Assembly (NCBI RefSeq): GCF_026151205.1 | Contig: NC_087078.1 | Location: forward strand, 15,207,118 to 15,271,117 | Direction: 5' to 3' | From: Bolinopsis microptera | Taxonomy: Eukaryota; Ctenophora; Tentaculata; Lobata; Bolinopsidae | Length of the DNA: 64,000 bases | Shown: positions 1 through 13,400 of the stretch, one piece after another | Position numbering within the stretch: position 1 is the stretch's first letter | Layout of the letters: every line of letters starts with the position of its first letter | The notes under the pieces: model-generated | The model's input: the letters and a program-made list of their open reading frames with translations, nothing else | Databases searched by the model: none | Told to the model about the DNA's origin: nothing | Made by a program: the position numbers and the translations under genes

Positions 1-1325
1 AATTCAATGTAACATTTTATATGAAAAATGCATAGATTCTTCAATTTTTAATTTGTTTTTCACTTTCAGTCTTGCTTATTTTCTTGGCGGTTCATTTATT
101 GCCCCGCCCCCCCCCCCCCCCCCCCCTACTCGATATTTTACATTTATATATAAAATCGGCATACGTCATAATGATAAAGAATATAGGACTCCACGAGAAA
201 ACATTTTATAGGTCAATCATAAGCTTATATTTGTACATATGACTTAGACAGGAAGTTTATTGAGGAATTTGATGTTTTCATCCGTGTCTATAACTAAATA
301 AAAACCTAACATTTTAAAAATGAATATCGAATATTTCGAGGATTTTTAAAAATCTTCGACCTTGACGTGTCAAAATTTAAAAAAATGTTTCAATATTTCT
401 GGACTGTCAGAAATGAGAAACTCAAAGGAATGGGATGAATTTGAGTTGTAACATTCCTGATCCCCAATCACGTACAATCTTGTCTGACTTGGCGAATTGA
501 TAAATATAGGTGTTTCAATCCCATCTAATCGTGAAAGAGCGCCAAATATGCTTCACGTCCTACGCACCATGGTTATAACTAGAGATTAATCGAATCTAGA
601 ATAAGCACACATTAGACATGATTGATATAAATATCCGTGTACTTGATTATTGGTCAACTCACAAATCGAAGCTTACAGCTGTAACAGCCAGTATAAGCCA
701 AATCAGTAATCATAACTGGTCGCGAATATTCTGATCAGCTTTATTAATACGGATCGTTCAAGAGTGCAATTAATCTTGTTTCGATCGGAAGGTATCTTGT
801 TTATAAATATCAGTATAACGTAAATGTCGATGGAAGTCTTGGAACTTCTCGTTCATCATATTATGTTCCCCGAAGCCAATTTCAGGTATTGGCCCCAAAT
901 TCTCTATGTTGCAGGTTATATTTATTGAAAGTAGAACTAATTGTCATTTTAAAGTCAGCTATTTTGTTGCTCTGCTGCAACATTTAGGATTTCAATTGTA
1001 GACACTCAAGACAGCGATATAGGTATACAGTGTATATAATATAGAGATAAAGGTCGCGGCTGTAAGATTGGCAATGAAGCTTACCATACCATGTTGGTGG
1101 GGTACAAAGCTAAAAGTTAGTTCATTAATTTATTTATGAGTTCTGTCTTGGAATCTCTGTATGTCCTGCCACGTGGTGACAGTAAAATGCAGCCAATGGT
1201 CGAATCAACCTTTATAGCTACTAGGCGTAACAGTAAAGTGAATAGCTCTGCATATCTAAGTATCTAGCAAAGGCTCTGCCGACAAGACAGATTTAAGATT
1301 ATTATAAACACTCTGAAATGCTCAC
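1..1325. other. APPBP2 intron or flank; no gene seen
   Basis: AT-rich DNA with a run of about 25 C at 102-126 and no exon I can support. If the APPBP2-like gene is complete, its C-terminal exons lie to the left of the window. Confidence 0.6.
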
Positions 1326-1450
1326 CTGAATAAATAGAGCAAGACCAAGTGCCTGTCGAGCACAAGCTGTCTTCAGATTCACGTCTCCTAGAGTATTGAG
1401 GAATATGTCAAGACATTGTCTGTATACTTGGACACTTTCGTCAATGTCAC
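1326..1450 (-). CDS. APPBP2: APPBP2-like exon, following TPR
   Basis: The exon is 125 nt, phase 1 in and 0 out, after acceptor CTTATCTCAG and before donor GTGAGC. The peptide includes DESVQVYRQCLDIFLNTLG and ends ALGLALFIQ, the helix pair following YGFYLLN in this family. The next coding exon is not visible between here and position 1. Confidence 0.78.
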
Positions 1451-4400
1451 CTGAGATAAGATTAGAGATAAGATTGGAGATAAGATTTAGGTGTTCTATG
1501 TTTGTGTATCTATTGCCTAAACTTGAATTATCAATACTAGTCATGCAAAAGGTATGTAAGTGTAACAAGTTCAAGGTCCCAACTCTCAAACATACTAAAG
1601 TTTTGGAATGGCCGTCGCTGTTAGTTAACAATGTTAATTGGACACGTTGACTCAAGTTTTGGCACTGCAATAAAATCCCGATTTACCGCGGCCATTTCCT
1701 TCCCCAAATATGGCTTAACATGCACAATGTATACTGATAAAACCCCGGTTTACCGCAAACCCCGATTTACCGCGGCTGTTTCCTTTCCCCCAAACTCCGC
1801 GGTAAATCGGGGTTTTACTGTACTTTACAGAAACTTTATTCAATTTTTCAAAAATAACTAGACAGTATTATAAACTCATGTTTAGCAAGTAAAATCCATA
1901 AATCAGCAAGGTCTGAGCGTGGCAGGGATGGCTGGCCCCGTGCGTCTCCTCGCTTAGTTTCAGAGAGTAAACCACCAGAGCTTTGGCTTCAGTGAAGAGC
2001 TTACTGGCTACACATATCTTACAACACTGTCTGAACACCTCGATCTAAGAGGAAGGAGAAATTGAGTTTTATATTTGTTATATTTAAATTAATATCATAT
2101 AATTAATATAATAAGGTTATAACCCATTTGGTAATTATATAAAATAATGCGTTTTTTTTTAATTTAAAACAGGCAAAGTTATGCGCTTCCTTTATTGTTT
2201 GCTTTAATTTTGAAAATTGATAATTTATTTAATTTTAAGGTCGTATTATTAAATATAGATCACTCAAAAAACAGCATACTGCATAATTTGAATAAATTAA
2301 CAGCCGAAATTGTGGATATCTTATCGGTTCGGTAATCAAAAATTCCCGCTTCGGTTGTTTCATAGCTGGAATATTTTCAGCTGCTCTAAGAAATTAATCA
2401 CTTTTTAATAACCAACCCAAGCTTTTTTTACTCTTACTGTCATCTCCCGTCATTAATTTCACATTAGCAATAGTATGCACAAATTCCAGACTCGTTATGA
2501 AAATTCAAACTTAATGAAATGAATATCATATGACATAATTAAAGTAAAAATAGCCAGCATACAATTCATTACAACTTGATGGGTTTGTTTTCTTTTAAAG
2601 GGCTCAACTATAATAACTTGGAGCATAAAGTAATGGGAGACTAGAGGATTGCCCTTGTCACAAAAATTTAAGTTTAGTGTTATTGTTAAATTTTTGGCCT
2701 CGTTAAATTTCGTCGATTCTCACAAATTGGATAAAGGAAATATCATTTTAGGATGATGAGTTATGATTAGCAATTAATTATTTCGAATATAAGTATAACC
2801 GGCCTCCGTGGTTTAATAATTCGAAAATTTCAGCAGTTATAGGATTTGATTTCTGCTACATAAGTTGATGCTTCTTATCTTCATTTGCGTTCATCTGAAC
2901 ATATTGTCTTGTCGAATCGAATCTTTTATTGAACTATTGGAATTGTTTGTTGAAATAGTCTTCGAATCTCTATTGAAATTCAAATTTGAATTCTTGGCTT
3001 TATCGCTGATCAGTCGTTAAAACTTTAAAATCAATATATTAGTATTACTCTAGCAGACAGATTTGAGACTGCAGATAGCTTTTAGTAGGATTTCGGCTGG
3101 TGCAGCCCCCAAATATGCAGGTTGTAGAATTCAACAAACAATGAAACACCTGAAGAAGAAACAATACCTAGTATGCATGTCGTGAACAGTTTACGATGAT
3201 AAGTATAACGACGAAGATCAAAGTAAAAGCTTTCTTTGATGTCGAAAATTCGTGCCTCTAGTATTAATTCCTAAATGGAACGGTACCAGTATATAACCGT
3301 TCCTCCAATAAGAATTGGGTCGAAGGCTCAAAGATTATCACTGGACAGTATTCAATCTATGCAGGTTGGGAATAAAGTATCACGTGATTGCCTACTGTCT
3401 AGGCTTCTATGATAATGCTCGTGGGAAATCATCCCTATTTAAACATAAGATCTCATATTACAGCACATATATTATTGTATTATAGCAAATATATATATAT
3501 ATATAATATATGTATTATGTTTGATGAGTCCCATGCAGCAGCAATCAAAATATATACTATAAATTGGAACTGGCACTACCACCAAATCAGCTCCAGCTAC
3601 AGACATGAACACCAAGGCTCCCCGTCACCACACTCCACTAACTGCTGCCTCATCAGGTTGCTACTCATTACTTCTCATTAATTCTCCTCCTCCATGACAG
3701 AATATTTCATCGCCCCCCTTTTTAACACCCCATTCCCCCTTGCTCCAACACCACCAGAATTTCCAGTACCCAAGGTTAGTGGGTTTAGTCATATGACTGT
3801 AAGGTTTCGCGAGTTATGGGCACGATGCATCACTGGGTGACACAGGACGCGTACCTGTTGGAGCCGCGTGGTTGGGGGAGATATGCGGTTTTTACTACTT
3901 CTTTGCGGGGAGCCAGACTAATTGGCAGCGAGTGAGGCTTTCATTGGCACGTTCGGAGAGGGAAGGAGATGAAAATTGAAATGATTGTTGATGAGTTTCT
4001 TGAAAGTTCCAACTTGACACCTTGGGTATTTTTTTTGGAATATGTCTGTTGGTCTGAGGATCTCACTGTAACACAGATCGGCTCTTTTGTTAGTGCAGTT
4101 ATATTCTCCGCAATCAAACCTAGTAGCTATACATATATAGTAGTACTCATAGTATATGTATAGAGCTTGTTAATTAAGGAAATATATTAACATACGTCTA
4201 GCTGGATTTAAACACATCTGTTAACTTCGCTCCTCGAGTCATTAGCGCTCAAGCGCTGTGTACTTAATAAATCCTAGGCTGCCAGACTGCCATTGTTGCA
4301 ATCTACACAAGCTTTGAAGCTGTGAGGCTCCCAAATTCTGCGAACTTTTTATCATTATGCCCACCTGGCAACATGGTAACATTTTATTGTTATAATCATC

Positions 4401-7400
4401 TCTCCTTTAATGTTTGCATTGAGTGTTCTTTCAGTTTAGAAAGGAAGGTTGATTGCCTTTTTTATGTGATCAATCGACGTTGTGTGAAATTTAGGGCAGA
4501 CTTTTGTGTTGCCGGCGACATTTTGGTATGTTTTAACATTTTTTGTTTTGTTGACTTTTTTAGGAATTTCTTTTAAGGAATTTGGATTTGAGATTTCATT
4601 AAAAAATGCCATTCAATTATTTCTATCTATTGTCCCATGTTACGGCAAATAAATCAAATAGTAACTCATTCGAAATTCTTCAATGGTGTTTTCCATCTGA
4701 TCATGTGTGTTAAGGAATAAGGTTATTGACAAATGTGGCAGATGTCCTTCGACGACTAAATTTTTTTCAATACTGTCGCGATATACATTAAACTTCTGAA
4801 TGCTCGAATTCCGCCGACAGAAACGACCGCCAGTATATTAATCATCATCATTAAAATAAAATGAATCTGTCGGTATCATATTGGCCTGTGTCGGGTCCAT
4901 CGGTCCACTACAAATAGTATGAATTACTAAACTTATTATGATATTACGTTATTGTCTTATCGCGGAGTCATTCATGCGCAAACACCACCCACAATATCAT
5001 TAACCAAGTTGAATGATTGAGCGATTCGCTTACAAGACCCATAAACTTGAACGACTTTATGGTTAACTTAAATATAAAGATGTTTGTTACAATTTGATCA
5101 GCTTGAATAGGTTAAACTATCAGAGTATCAGGGCCGTCGTGAGTGACTTTGAAGGAGCTGCCAAGCTACCATGAATCACAGTACAGAGAGGTTAACTCGA
5201 AGAATTGCTGTTATTTGGGTGACATATTTTTAGCGGGTTCTTTATCATACTTAATTTTAGAGCAAAATAAGTCTATTTTAAAAAACAAATGCGCTGATAT
5301 ACTTGAGTAGGTCTCATGATAATTTCTCTATTTATAATAGCGTACGTGTTTCTCGGAAAGTTTACATCTTATCAGATGATATTAGTATCAGAGTTTCGAC
5401 TGTGTCCGTGAATGATCGCAGAGTTGATGGTGATCACTGGTTAGGGCAGTATATTATTTCATTAGTACCAGTGGCGTAACGTTGCCTGTTGGCGCCCCCC
5501 TGCCGAAAAGGCGCCCCCCTGTTGGCGCCCCTCCCCTTTTGGTGCCCCTCCCTAAAATTGAACAAATTAGGTGATTTAAGAGGATACGCCGGTAAAATCT
5601 CTAAAAAAGTGTGTATCTAGAGCAAAACGCGCAGTTTTGCTAGTACTTTAGTTAAGTTTTCGAAATTGTCCCACATTCAAACGACGATTTGGCGCCCCCT
5701 CTAAGACGGCGCCCCCCTGCACAGCGGGGTCAGCAGGGCCCTTCGTTACGCCACTGATTAGTACACTACTTGATACTTGAGCAAGCGGTCTATTTTAGGT
5801 CTTCTATGCCGACTTTGCTGCATTATAATTTGATGAGTTTGAATGAAAGGGTCCTCGATAGTTTGTGGATGGACCGTCCGACTGAAATCTAAATTTTAAA
5901 ATGCCACTCTATTAAGTGGAATAACCTGAGGTAGGTTGGAGGTATGGCCTAATTAGTAACTTGTCAGACTTATAATAACTGTTATTGACAGTTGTTTCAT
6001 TGCTGATTATCGAACAAGTCTAATTTAGAGTCTAAGTTGGGATAATCGCTTGAGTTTGTTTCCGAATATTCATGATGATTGTTCGCAGCCGTTGACTTAT
6101 GTTAGCATTCAATTTCAACTGTTCAAAAATATATTGCTTTGGGCTTTATACATAAGATTCATCTATAATATGGTCACTAGTAACACAAAAAAGTAGTTTC
6201 CATCAAAAATTCTCTGTATATAGATGGACCCATAATTATTTTTAAAAATTTCCATATATTAGTACATCTCGGTCTGATCAGCTATGCTGATAGATATTAT
6301 AAAAACTAATCGGTGACCACTTGTGATACTATGCCACATCTTTGACCTTTTCAGTTAAGCAGATGTTTGGAATTAGAACTAGTAACTACTGACAGGTCAT
6401 TTGAATTCGTTATATGAGTTTAAGCATCGTTTGTAAATTCTTGACAACAATTTAAAATCGTTGTCAAAATAAAATTACGTCGTTTCAACTTTTAGTACTT
6501 TAACTATGCTCGTGATCAATAAACTGAATATTTAAGCAATGTCAAATTTCTTACAAATGTAAGTAAACCTTTTCGATCAATTGTATTAATCAAATACTGC
6601 GTTTAAAACGTCCAAATATTATCACTATAATTATACAGAGCGTGAAAACCTGGGGGACACTCAAATGAGTCTACCTAATTCATTTGAGTTGCAATAAAGC
6701 AATAATCGAGTAACGAAGTGGAACAATTCAACTCACCGTAAGAGAGGCTGGTAGGTCCGGTTTTATATGTTTGATCGCTCTTTGAACCCACGTTATCGCT
6801 GATTTGTGCTTGCAGAGCGCCATCATTCTAGACGCTTCCTCGCCGTAGAGTAGTGCCAACAGGTGTCGACCGTAAAGGGAGGATTTCAACCGGGCTCTGG
6901 TTCTTATGAAGATCTGGTAACCCTGGAAACAGTTTGAATCAGTAAATGTGAATCAATGAAACTAATAAATCAATGAAACTAAAACAGAAACCACAAACTT
7001 TTTCTTATTTGTGGTTTCTTAAAAGCTTTCATAAAGCTTTAATGCGTTTATAATAAAAAGGGAGCATTCTGAGTTTAATTTGTAATTTGCTCAGAATTCA
7101 AAACTTCGATAATTTTACTTCAGTTGATAAAACAAATAACAATTGCCAACAATTTAGTAAGATTAGTATCGCATTTCTTTGCATTTAACTCGACTAACTG
7201 TTAGACCATCTTGCAGCATCTTCCTTTAAGATTTATCAATTCGAAGTAGTCTTTGAATTAGTCATAGATTTAAATTTTCACGTGACTTTGGCCAGTTTGT
7301 GTCCAAAACTTTGTTAATTTTCATTACCTCATTATATTTATAGACGCTCATGAATTTTTAAGGCCACTCCATGGAAGGACTTGAACTTAGAAGTTTATCA

Positions 7401-10400
7401 GCTATCACGACGTGTAAATACTCACTATTTGGGTTATGATTATGAACGAAAAGTAATAAATTCAGGGGCAGCAATAAATCGCCTCCCCAGTCCCCATACA
7501 TGTCAAATCTTCTGTTATTAATTTGGGGTGCATTTTGTCGAGATTCAACTCAACTAAATTCACAGCAGAGAAATTAATCTTAAAAGAGTACATATTTTGA
7601 CATATGCAGTCCGTGAGTTGCCTTTCCTCGCAAAGTCTGTGGTTCTCATGGATTGAAGTGTCACACTCGCGGACAGCAGCTCAATTCAGGATCACAACGC
7701 ATGTGGGTCACAGTATAAAGCATTATGTTGTTTCTGGTTATAAGGAAATTCTCGTGAAGATGTTGCAAAGTAAGGATGAACCGTGGACGCCTTCCAAATT
7801 TCACCGCAAAGTCTTTTGTCATTAAACTAACTACGAAGGTATCTCATTAATAAAGTAAAGTAATTGCTCATGTTTTCCTTGCTAATTTAATCAGCAACTA
7901 AAAACCTATTTAAAAGCCTCCTCAAATTAAATGCCGTCTTCAAGTGTAGCCAAAATCAGGAAAAAACATTTCCTGGTATACATTTTACAATGTATTTATA
8001 GTTATAGATTATTTATTGACTTACCGACTAATTCACTAATTATTTACTGACTTCTAATTCGGTTCCTTAGCCCGAGCAATAAGAATATTTAACACATGAA
8101 AAAGTTCAGATAATCACATCACATCTACGCTTATTCGGGAATGTGTAAAACAACTATAAATAAGCCATTACTTAAGCACTTATCATGATAAGTACTGCAA
8201 ATTATTAGTCTATGATGAGACGAGTTAGTCGCTCGAGATTGCTATTAGTCACTACTTTTACTGATTAGTCTTCTTTTTGGCTTGTGTTATCGTAATGTTT
8301 ACTAATACTACGACATGGTGCCTCCAAAAAGAATGTTTAAGATTTTGTTTAGGTTAATTCGGCTCGTGCTATTGGTTGATTTATATCTAAATAGTTAATA
8401 GCTCAGTTGTTTTCTATCAGAAGTCTCATTTATCGACCCAAAACAGACGTTTTCCACGTGTAAACATCGTCAATTGGTCGATAATTATTCAGTAATTCTC
8501 TCGTTCCATCGATGGAATATTCCGCGCCTCAAATCGACGTGAAAACGTTTCCGAGCGGAATCGGTTCCGCCGTGAAATCTGTTCCGCAAAGTAATATGTT
8601 TACGTCGAGGAATACTTTGTGGAATTCTCGATGATTGAACTCATGGATCTAAAGTATTGCAAATTTGCAATGTAAACAGATTGAAAGTCTGCAGACTCGA
8701 TGCAATTTTATTATTTTTGCACTGCAGAATCAAAATTTTGTCTCAAATATTAGTTAAATTGATTCGATTTTCAGTATATTTGCTGATGGGGAATTGCAGT
8801 GGGGTCATTATGTTTTATGTTTGACATTTTGCACGTGCAGATATTCAGGCGTCAGCCCTGGCAGGCCTTCGAGTTAAATCTCAAGTTGTTCCTTTTATAT
8901 CTTGCTTCTTTGCGATGTCTAGAGTTCCTACCACGACCAATTAATCACCCAATTAATAATTCCGCAACGATTGCGGAATGTCCACTCTGTTTTGGGTCTC
9001 CATTCAAGCGTGATACTGATCACTCAGCAGTGCTCGATATTACGGTTTGGTTTATTATTAGTGCTTTTCAATTTTCATGCAACAAGTAAAACAAATCCTT
9101 TATGTCATGTTTCCAGGGTTTGGACTGGAATTTCCCGCTTAAAGAACCTCCATCACGTTACATTACATAATTTTCTCAATAAATGTAATAGATTTGTAGT
9201 GTTGTAATTAGTTTAAACTAATTATGTTTGACAGGTGCAGCTTGAGCTTCACTTACTTACCGCTGGTTTATGAGCACTGCTGAACATTTAGTGGAATTTA
9301 AGTTAACCAATATAGCTCCAAAGATAGTAATGATTTGCTTTAACCATGCATAGTGTGATTGATTTAAACGTTTATCTTCTATCAAGCATGATTTCAGATT
9401 TGTGGTCAGTTTAACTCAAACTGTCGAGTCAAAACTCCCACTGCAGGCAGATATAGTCGGGTGATTTAATTTTCTTATCAATGTCAAGTGATACGATCGA
9501 ATTCTCTTATTTGATTACTCTATAACAGCTCGTTCAATCCGATTGAATACTAGTATAGTAGTATAAGGGATCAAATTTTTGTAAACTGTGGAAGATATTT
9601 AACTTAATGTCTCGACACCCTTTGAAATCAAATGACACGTTCGTCGTTAAGCGCTCTTAAATCCTTCAATCTTTATCGCAAAGTCAAATACCATGAACCG
9701 TAGAATATATCTCTTAAATCAGCCCACCCTTCTAAATTAAAATACCAACCATTATAGTACCCAACGTCTCTACAACTTCTCTCTCGAGTTCCACCTGGTT
9801 GTGTAATTCATGGCACGAGATACCAACTGTGGTCGAGTTACCGTACCTATAACTGAAGATAACTACTCTAACTTTAACATGACTGAACTATTTAAGTATT
9901 TACTTGATTAGAGGATTAGAGGATTCCTGTATTGTCGTAATTTTACAGTCCGTGTGGTCATTCGTGTCAAGACAAATTTTCATTGGCTTTGTATTTTTTT
10001 TGCTTTTGGTAGTATCTCCATATAAGGTTTTCAGGGGAGGATCATCAACTTGGTAAAATTTCAAAATTATGTTTCGATCATAAATTTATTTTGAAAATCC
10101 CAACTTTAAATCTTGGTCATAAATCTTATCTTAAGTATAATTAATTGTGATCATAATATATGTTTTCCCGATCCATGACTCATGGTTTTTTTGGTATATG
10201 ATAGCTCGTGTCCGTCGCCCGTCGTCGCGTCGTACGTGCCCGCTCGCACAGTTGTCGCTTTCGTTACTAACTACGCAAAGTTATTTTGCACGATATTCTG
10301 AATTAAATTATTGTTGGTGCGCTGAACTGATCATGGATTAGATCAAGTAAATTGTTAATTTCACCATAAACGTATACATGAACATCCCACTAGGCACTAA

Positions 10401-13400
10401 TTGTTAGCATATTATTTCAAGTTAATATTACTATTATGCACAGATCCGTGTCAGGTTGCATATTGCATAAACAATAAACATATGGTACCATTAAAATACA
10501 CACGATTTTCAAATGCAATATGGAATTAACTGGGAGGCGCTCGGCCTGTCACTCTGCCAGTGACAGCCCAACTAATGCCACAGTGGGTACGCCTCAGACA
10601 ACAGCCCAGTTATGGTCAGAGGTTGCTAAAAAAGACGACAACAAAAGATTCACCGTAGCAAACAAGCATAACACCAAGAATCACCGTGAACAGGACAGAC
10701 TTGGTAACAATGGCCATCGCAACCACGTACTGCTGCGGGAGAACAACAGCAATACAAGCTCCTCCATCAATGACAGGAAAAGCTACAGGCGACACACGGT
10801 ACTCCTGATCCACGATGAGAACTTTGATGAGTTCGATCCAAGACGCTTTAACAGTCAGTTCAATGTTCACTGCTTTAAAGCAACTAGCTACTCTGACTTG
10901 GGAAAGAACTCAAAACAACTTAACAAAACCTTAAAGCGACTCAAACCAGAGTGCATATATATCCACACGGGGATTAATGACTTTCTCTACAAGAAAACGG
11001 GTCTTGTAGGCCACGTGAAGGAACTTTACTTACATCTGCTTAACACCACAGCAGCACAGATATGCTTCTCAGCGCTGATACCCTCCTCTAATGACTCTTA
11101 TATCAATGACAGGTTACGTATCATCAACGAGGAGATCAGAAACCATATAACTTGGCTCCACAACCACAAGCCGGAAGTCAAAGATAGGATCTTCACCTTC
11201 ACAAATGAGAAGATTGGCGACCAAAGCACTTATTCGCCCAGCACAGGCTTCAAACTCAGTCAGAGAGGCCAAAACATGCTCTGGCTTCGCCTCAGGGAAG
11301 GTCTGAGGAAGACATTACGCCTCCCCCGATTAAGTTACCACGAGGGCAACAAAGCAAGACGCAGCACTAACAGGTATAGCGATGACTAAATCTACATCAA
11401 AGAGGTCCCGGCACTCCCTTAGGTTCCTGTGTTGGAACATCAACCACTCTCGGGACAAAACTGAAGGACCTAAAGTCGACATACCCGAAATCCAAGATCT
11501 CTTCAAAAGCCACGATATCTTTGCACTGCAAGAAACTAAAGGGGAGATTAACTTTAGTAACTACTGCTGCTTTAACTCAAACCGAAAGGGGTCAAATTCT
11601 GGTGGTGTCTGTATTGGAGTCCATAAAAGCCTACAAGCCGGTGTAACTCATGTCCAGATGAACGCCTCGGAGGACATCGTTGTAGTTAAGCTGAAAGCCA
11701 ACTATTTTGATCTTGAGAGGAACACCTATTTAGTTAATGTATACGACTCTCCAACCAATGGTTCTTTCAAGAAGCGGAGAAGAGATATAGAAACTGAAGT
11801 CAGCAACTCAACTCTAGAACACCTCCAAGAATTCCTGGCAGATATACCGCTCAGCGAGGATGTCATTCTTCTCGGTGACTTTAACGCTAGAACTGGCACA
11901 ATGGATGACATGATGTCTGACAATAGACACCTGAAAGACTACGAACTTAACGCCCATTACTGCAAACAGCTGACGAAACGCAACAACTCGGACCTTAAGC
12001 TGAACACAAACGGGCGACCCTTCATCGAACTCCTGCAAACAACTGGTCTAGTCATTCTCAATGGTAGGACCCTGGGTGACATTTTTGGTGCACCCACTTG
12101 TATTCAACGCCACGGTGTTAGCACTGTTGACTATATCTGCGTATCCACGAGTCTCCACGATAAAATTCGCCAACTCAAAATCGAGAGCATATCCCAGTAC
12201 TCCGATCACAGGCCACTCTCTATGACTATCTCTACCAATCACCTAAAGAGGATCTCTACCAGTAATGACACTAAAGACATCCAGGATGCACCCAAATCCT
12301 TCAAATGGAACAGATCAGAGAATCTCTCTGCCGACTCAGCAACCCAGTTTCGCTCGGCACAGAATGATCAGACATTTAAGGACAAAATAGAACACCTCCT
12401 TAACCAACCAGCGAACACAGCAGACGAAGCAACACGGCTCAATAGAGATTTGGTCGCAACATACCACAACCTTGCGAATTCAGTTACTACAACCAAACGT
12501 GGAACACGTACTAACAAGAAAAAATGGTTTGATCTTAACTGCAGGCGTGCGAAAAGTGCGGCTAGTAGAGCTGACAGGAATGCAAATCGCAACCCACACA
12601 GCAATTTCCTTCGCAATCAGCACTTTCTCAAAAAAAAGGAGTACCGGGCTATTAAGAGCACGAAAAAGGGGAAATATCTCTTCGAGATGAATCAAAAGAT
12701 AAACGAAAGTGGTAATGTTAACTGGGCGGCGCTCAAGCAACTGTCCGAACAACACAAAGATGAAGAGCCATTTGACATTTATGATCTTCTCCTCTTTCAT
12801 AAATTTTTTAACGACCTTTACAACCGTAAGTGTAGTAAGAATCACCACGCAGATGATGACGTCGTCTCTACTCCCACAACCGACGAGCTGCAGAACACTA
12901 AAAACCTAGTCGACAGTTTGAATCGAGACTTCACCTTACAGGAGACAAAAGATGCGATCAAGAAACTGAAGAACAACAAGAGTGTGTCCGATGACCTGAT
13001 ATCAAACGAGATGCTGAAAAACTCCAACGAGCAACTCCAACTTGTTCTAGTTAAGCTTTTTAATGCCTGTCTTCAGTGCGGAACCTACCCTTGGAACAAC
13101 TCTATCACCACTCCACTCCATAAAAAGGGTGACCGTCAGAACCCCGATAACTATCGGGCCATTACCATTGGCAGCTGTCTTGGCAAGCTATTTTCGAACT
13201 TGCTCCTTAAACGGCTGATAGAATTTAGGGAAATAGCTTGTCCCGACCGACCGTATCAACTGGGATTCAGGAGTGGAGCACAATGTAATGACCACTTGCT
13301 CACCCTGAACACTATCATAGAGAAATATGTCAAAAAAGAGAAGAAGCGACTATTTGCCTGCTTCGTCGATTATCGGAAGGCGTTTGACAGTGTATGCAGG

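Noticed and set aside
12368-12848. Minus-strand ORFs within the LINE
   Set aside because: They are antisense shadows of ORF2, which has clear EN and RT motifs on the plus strand.
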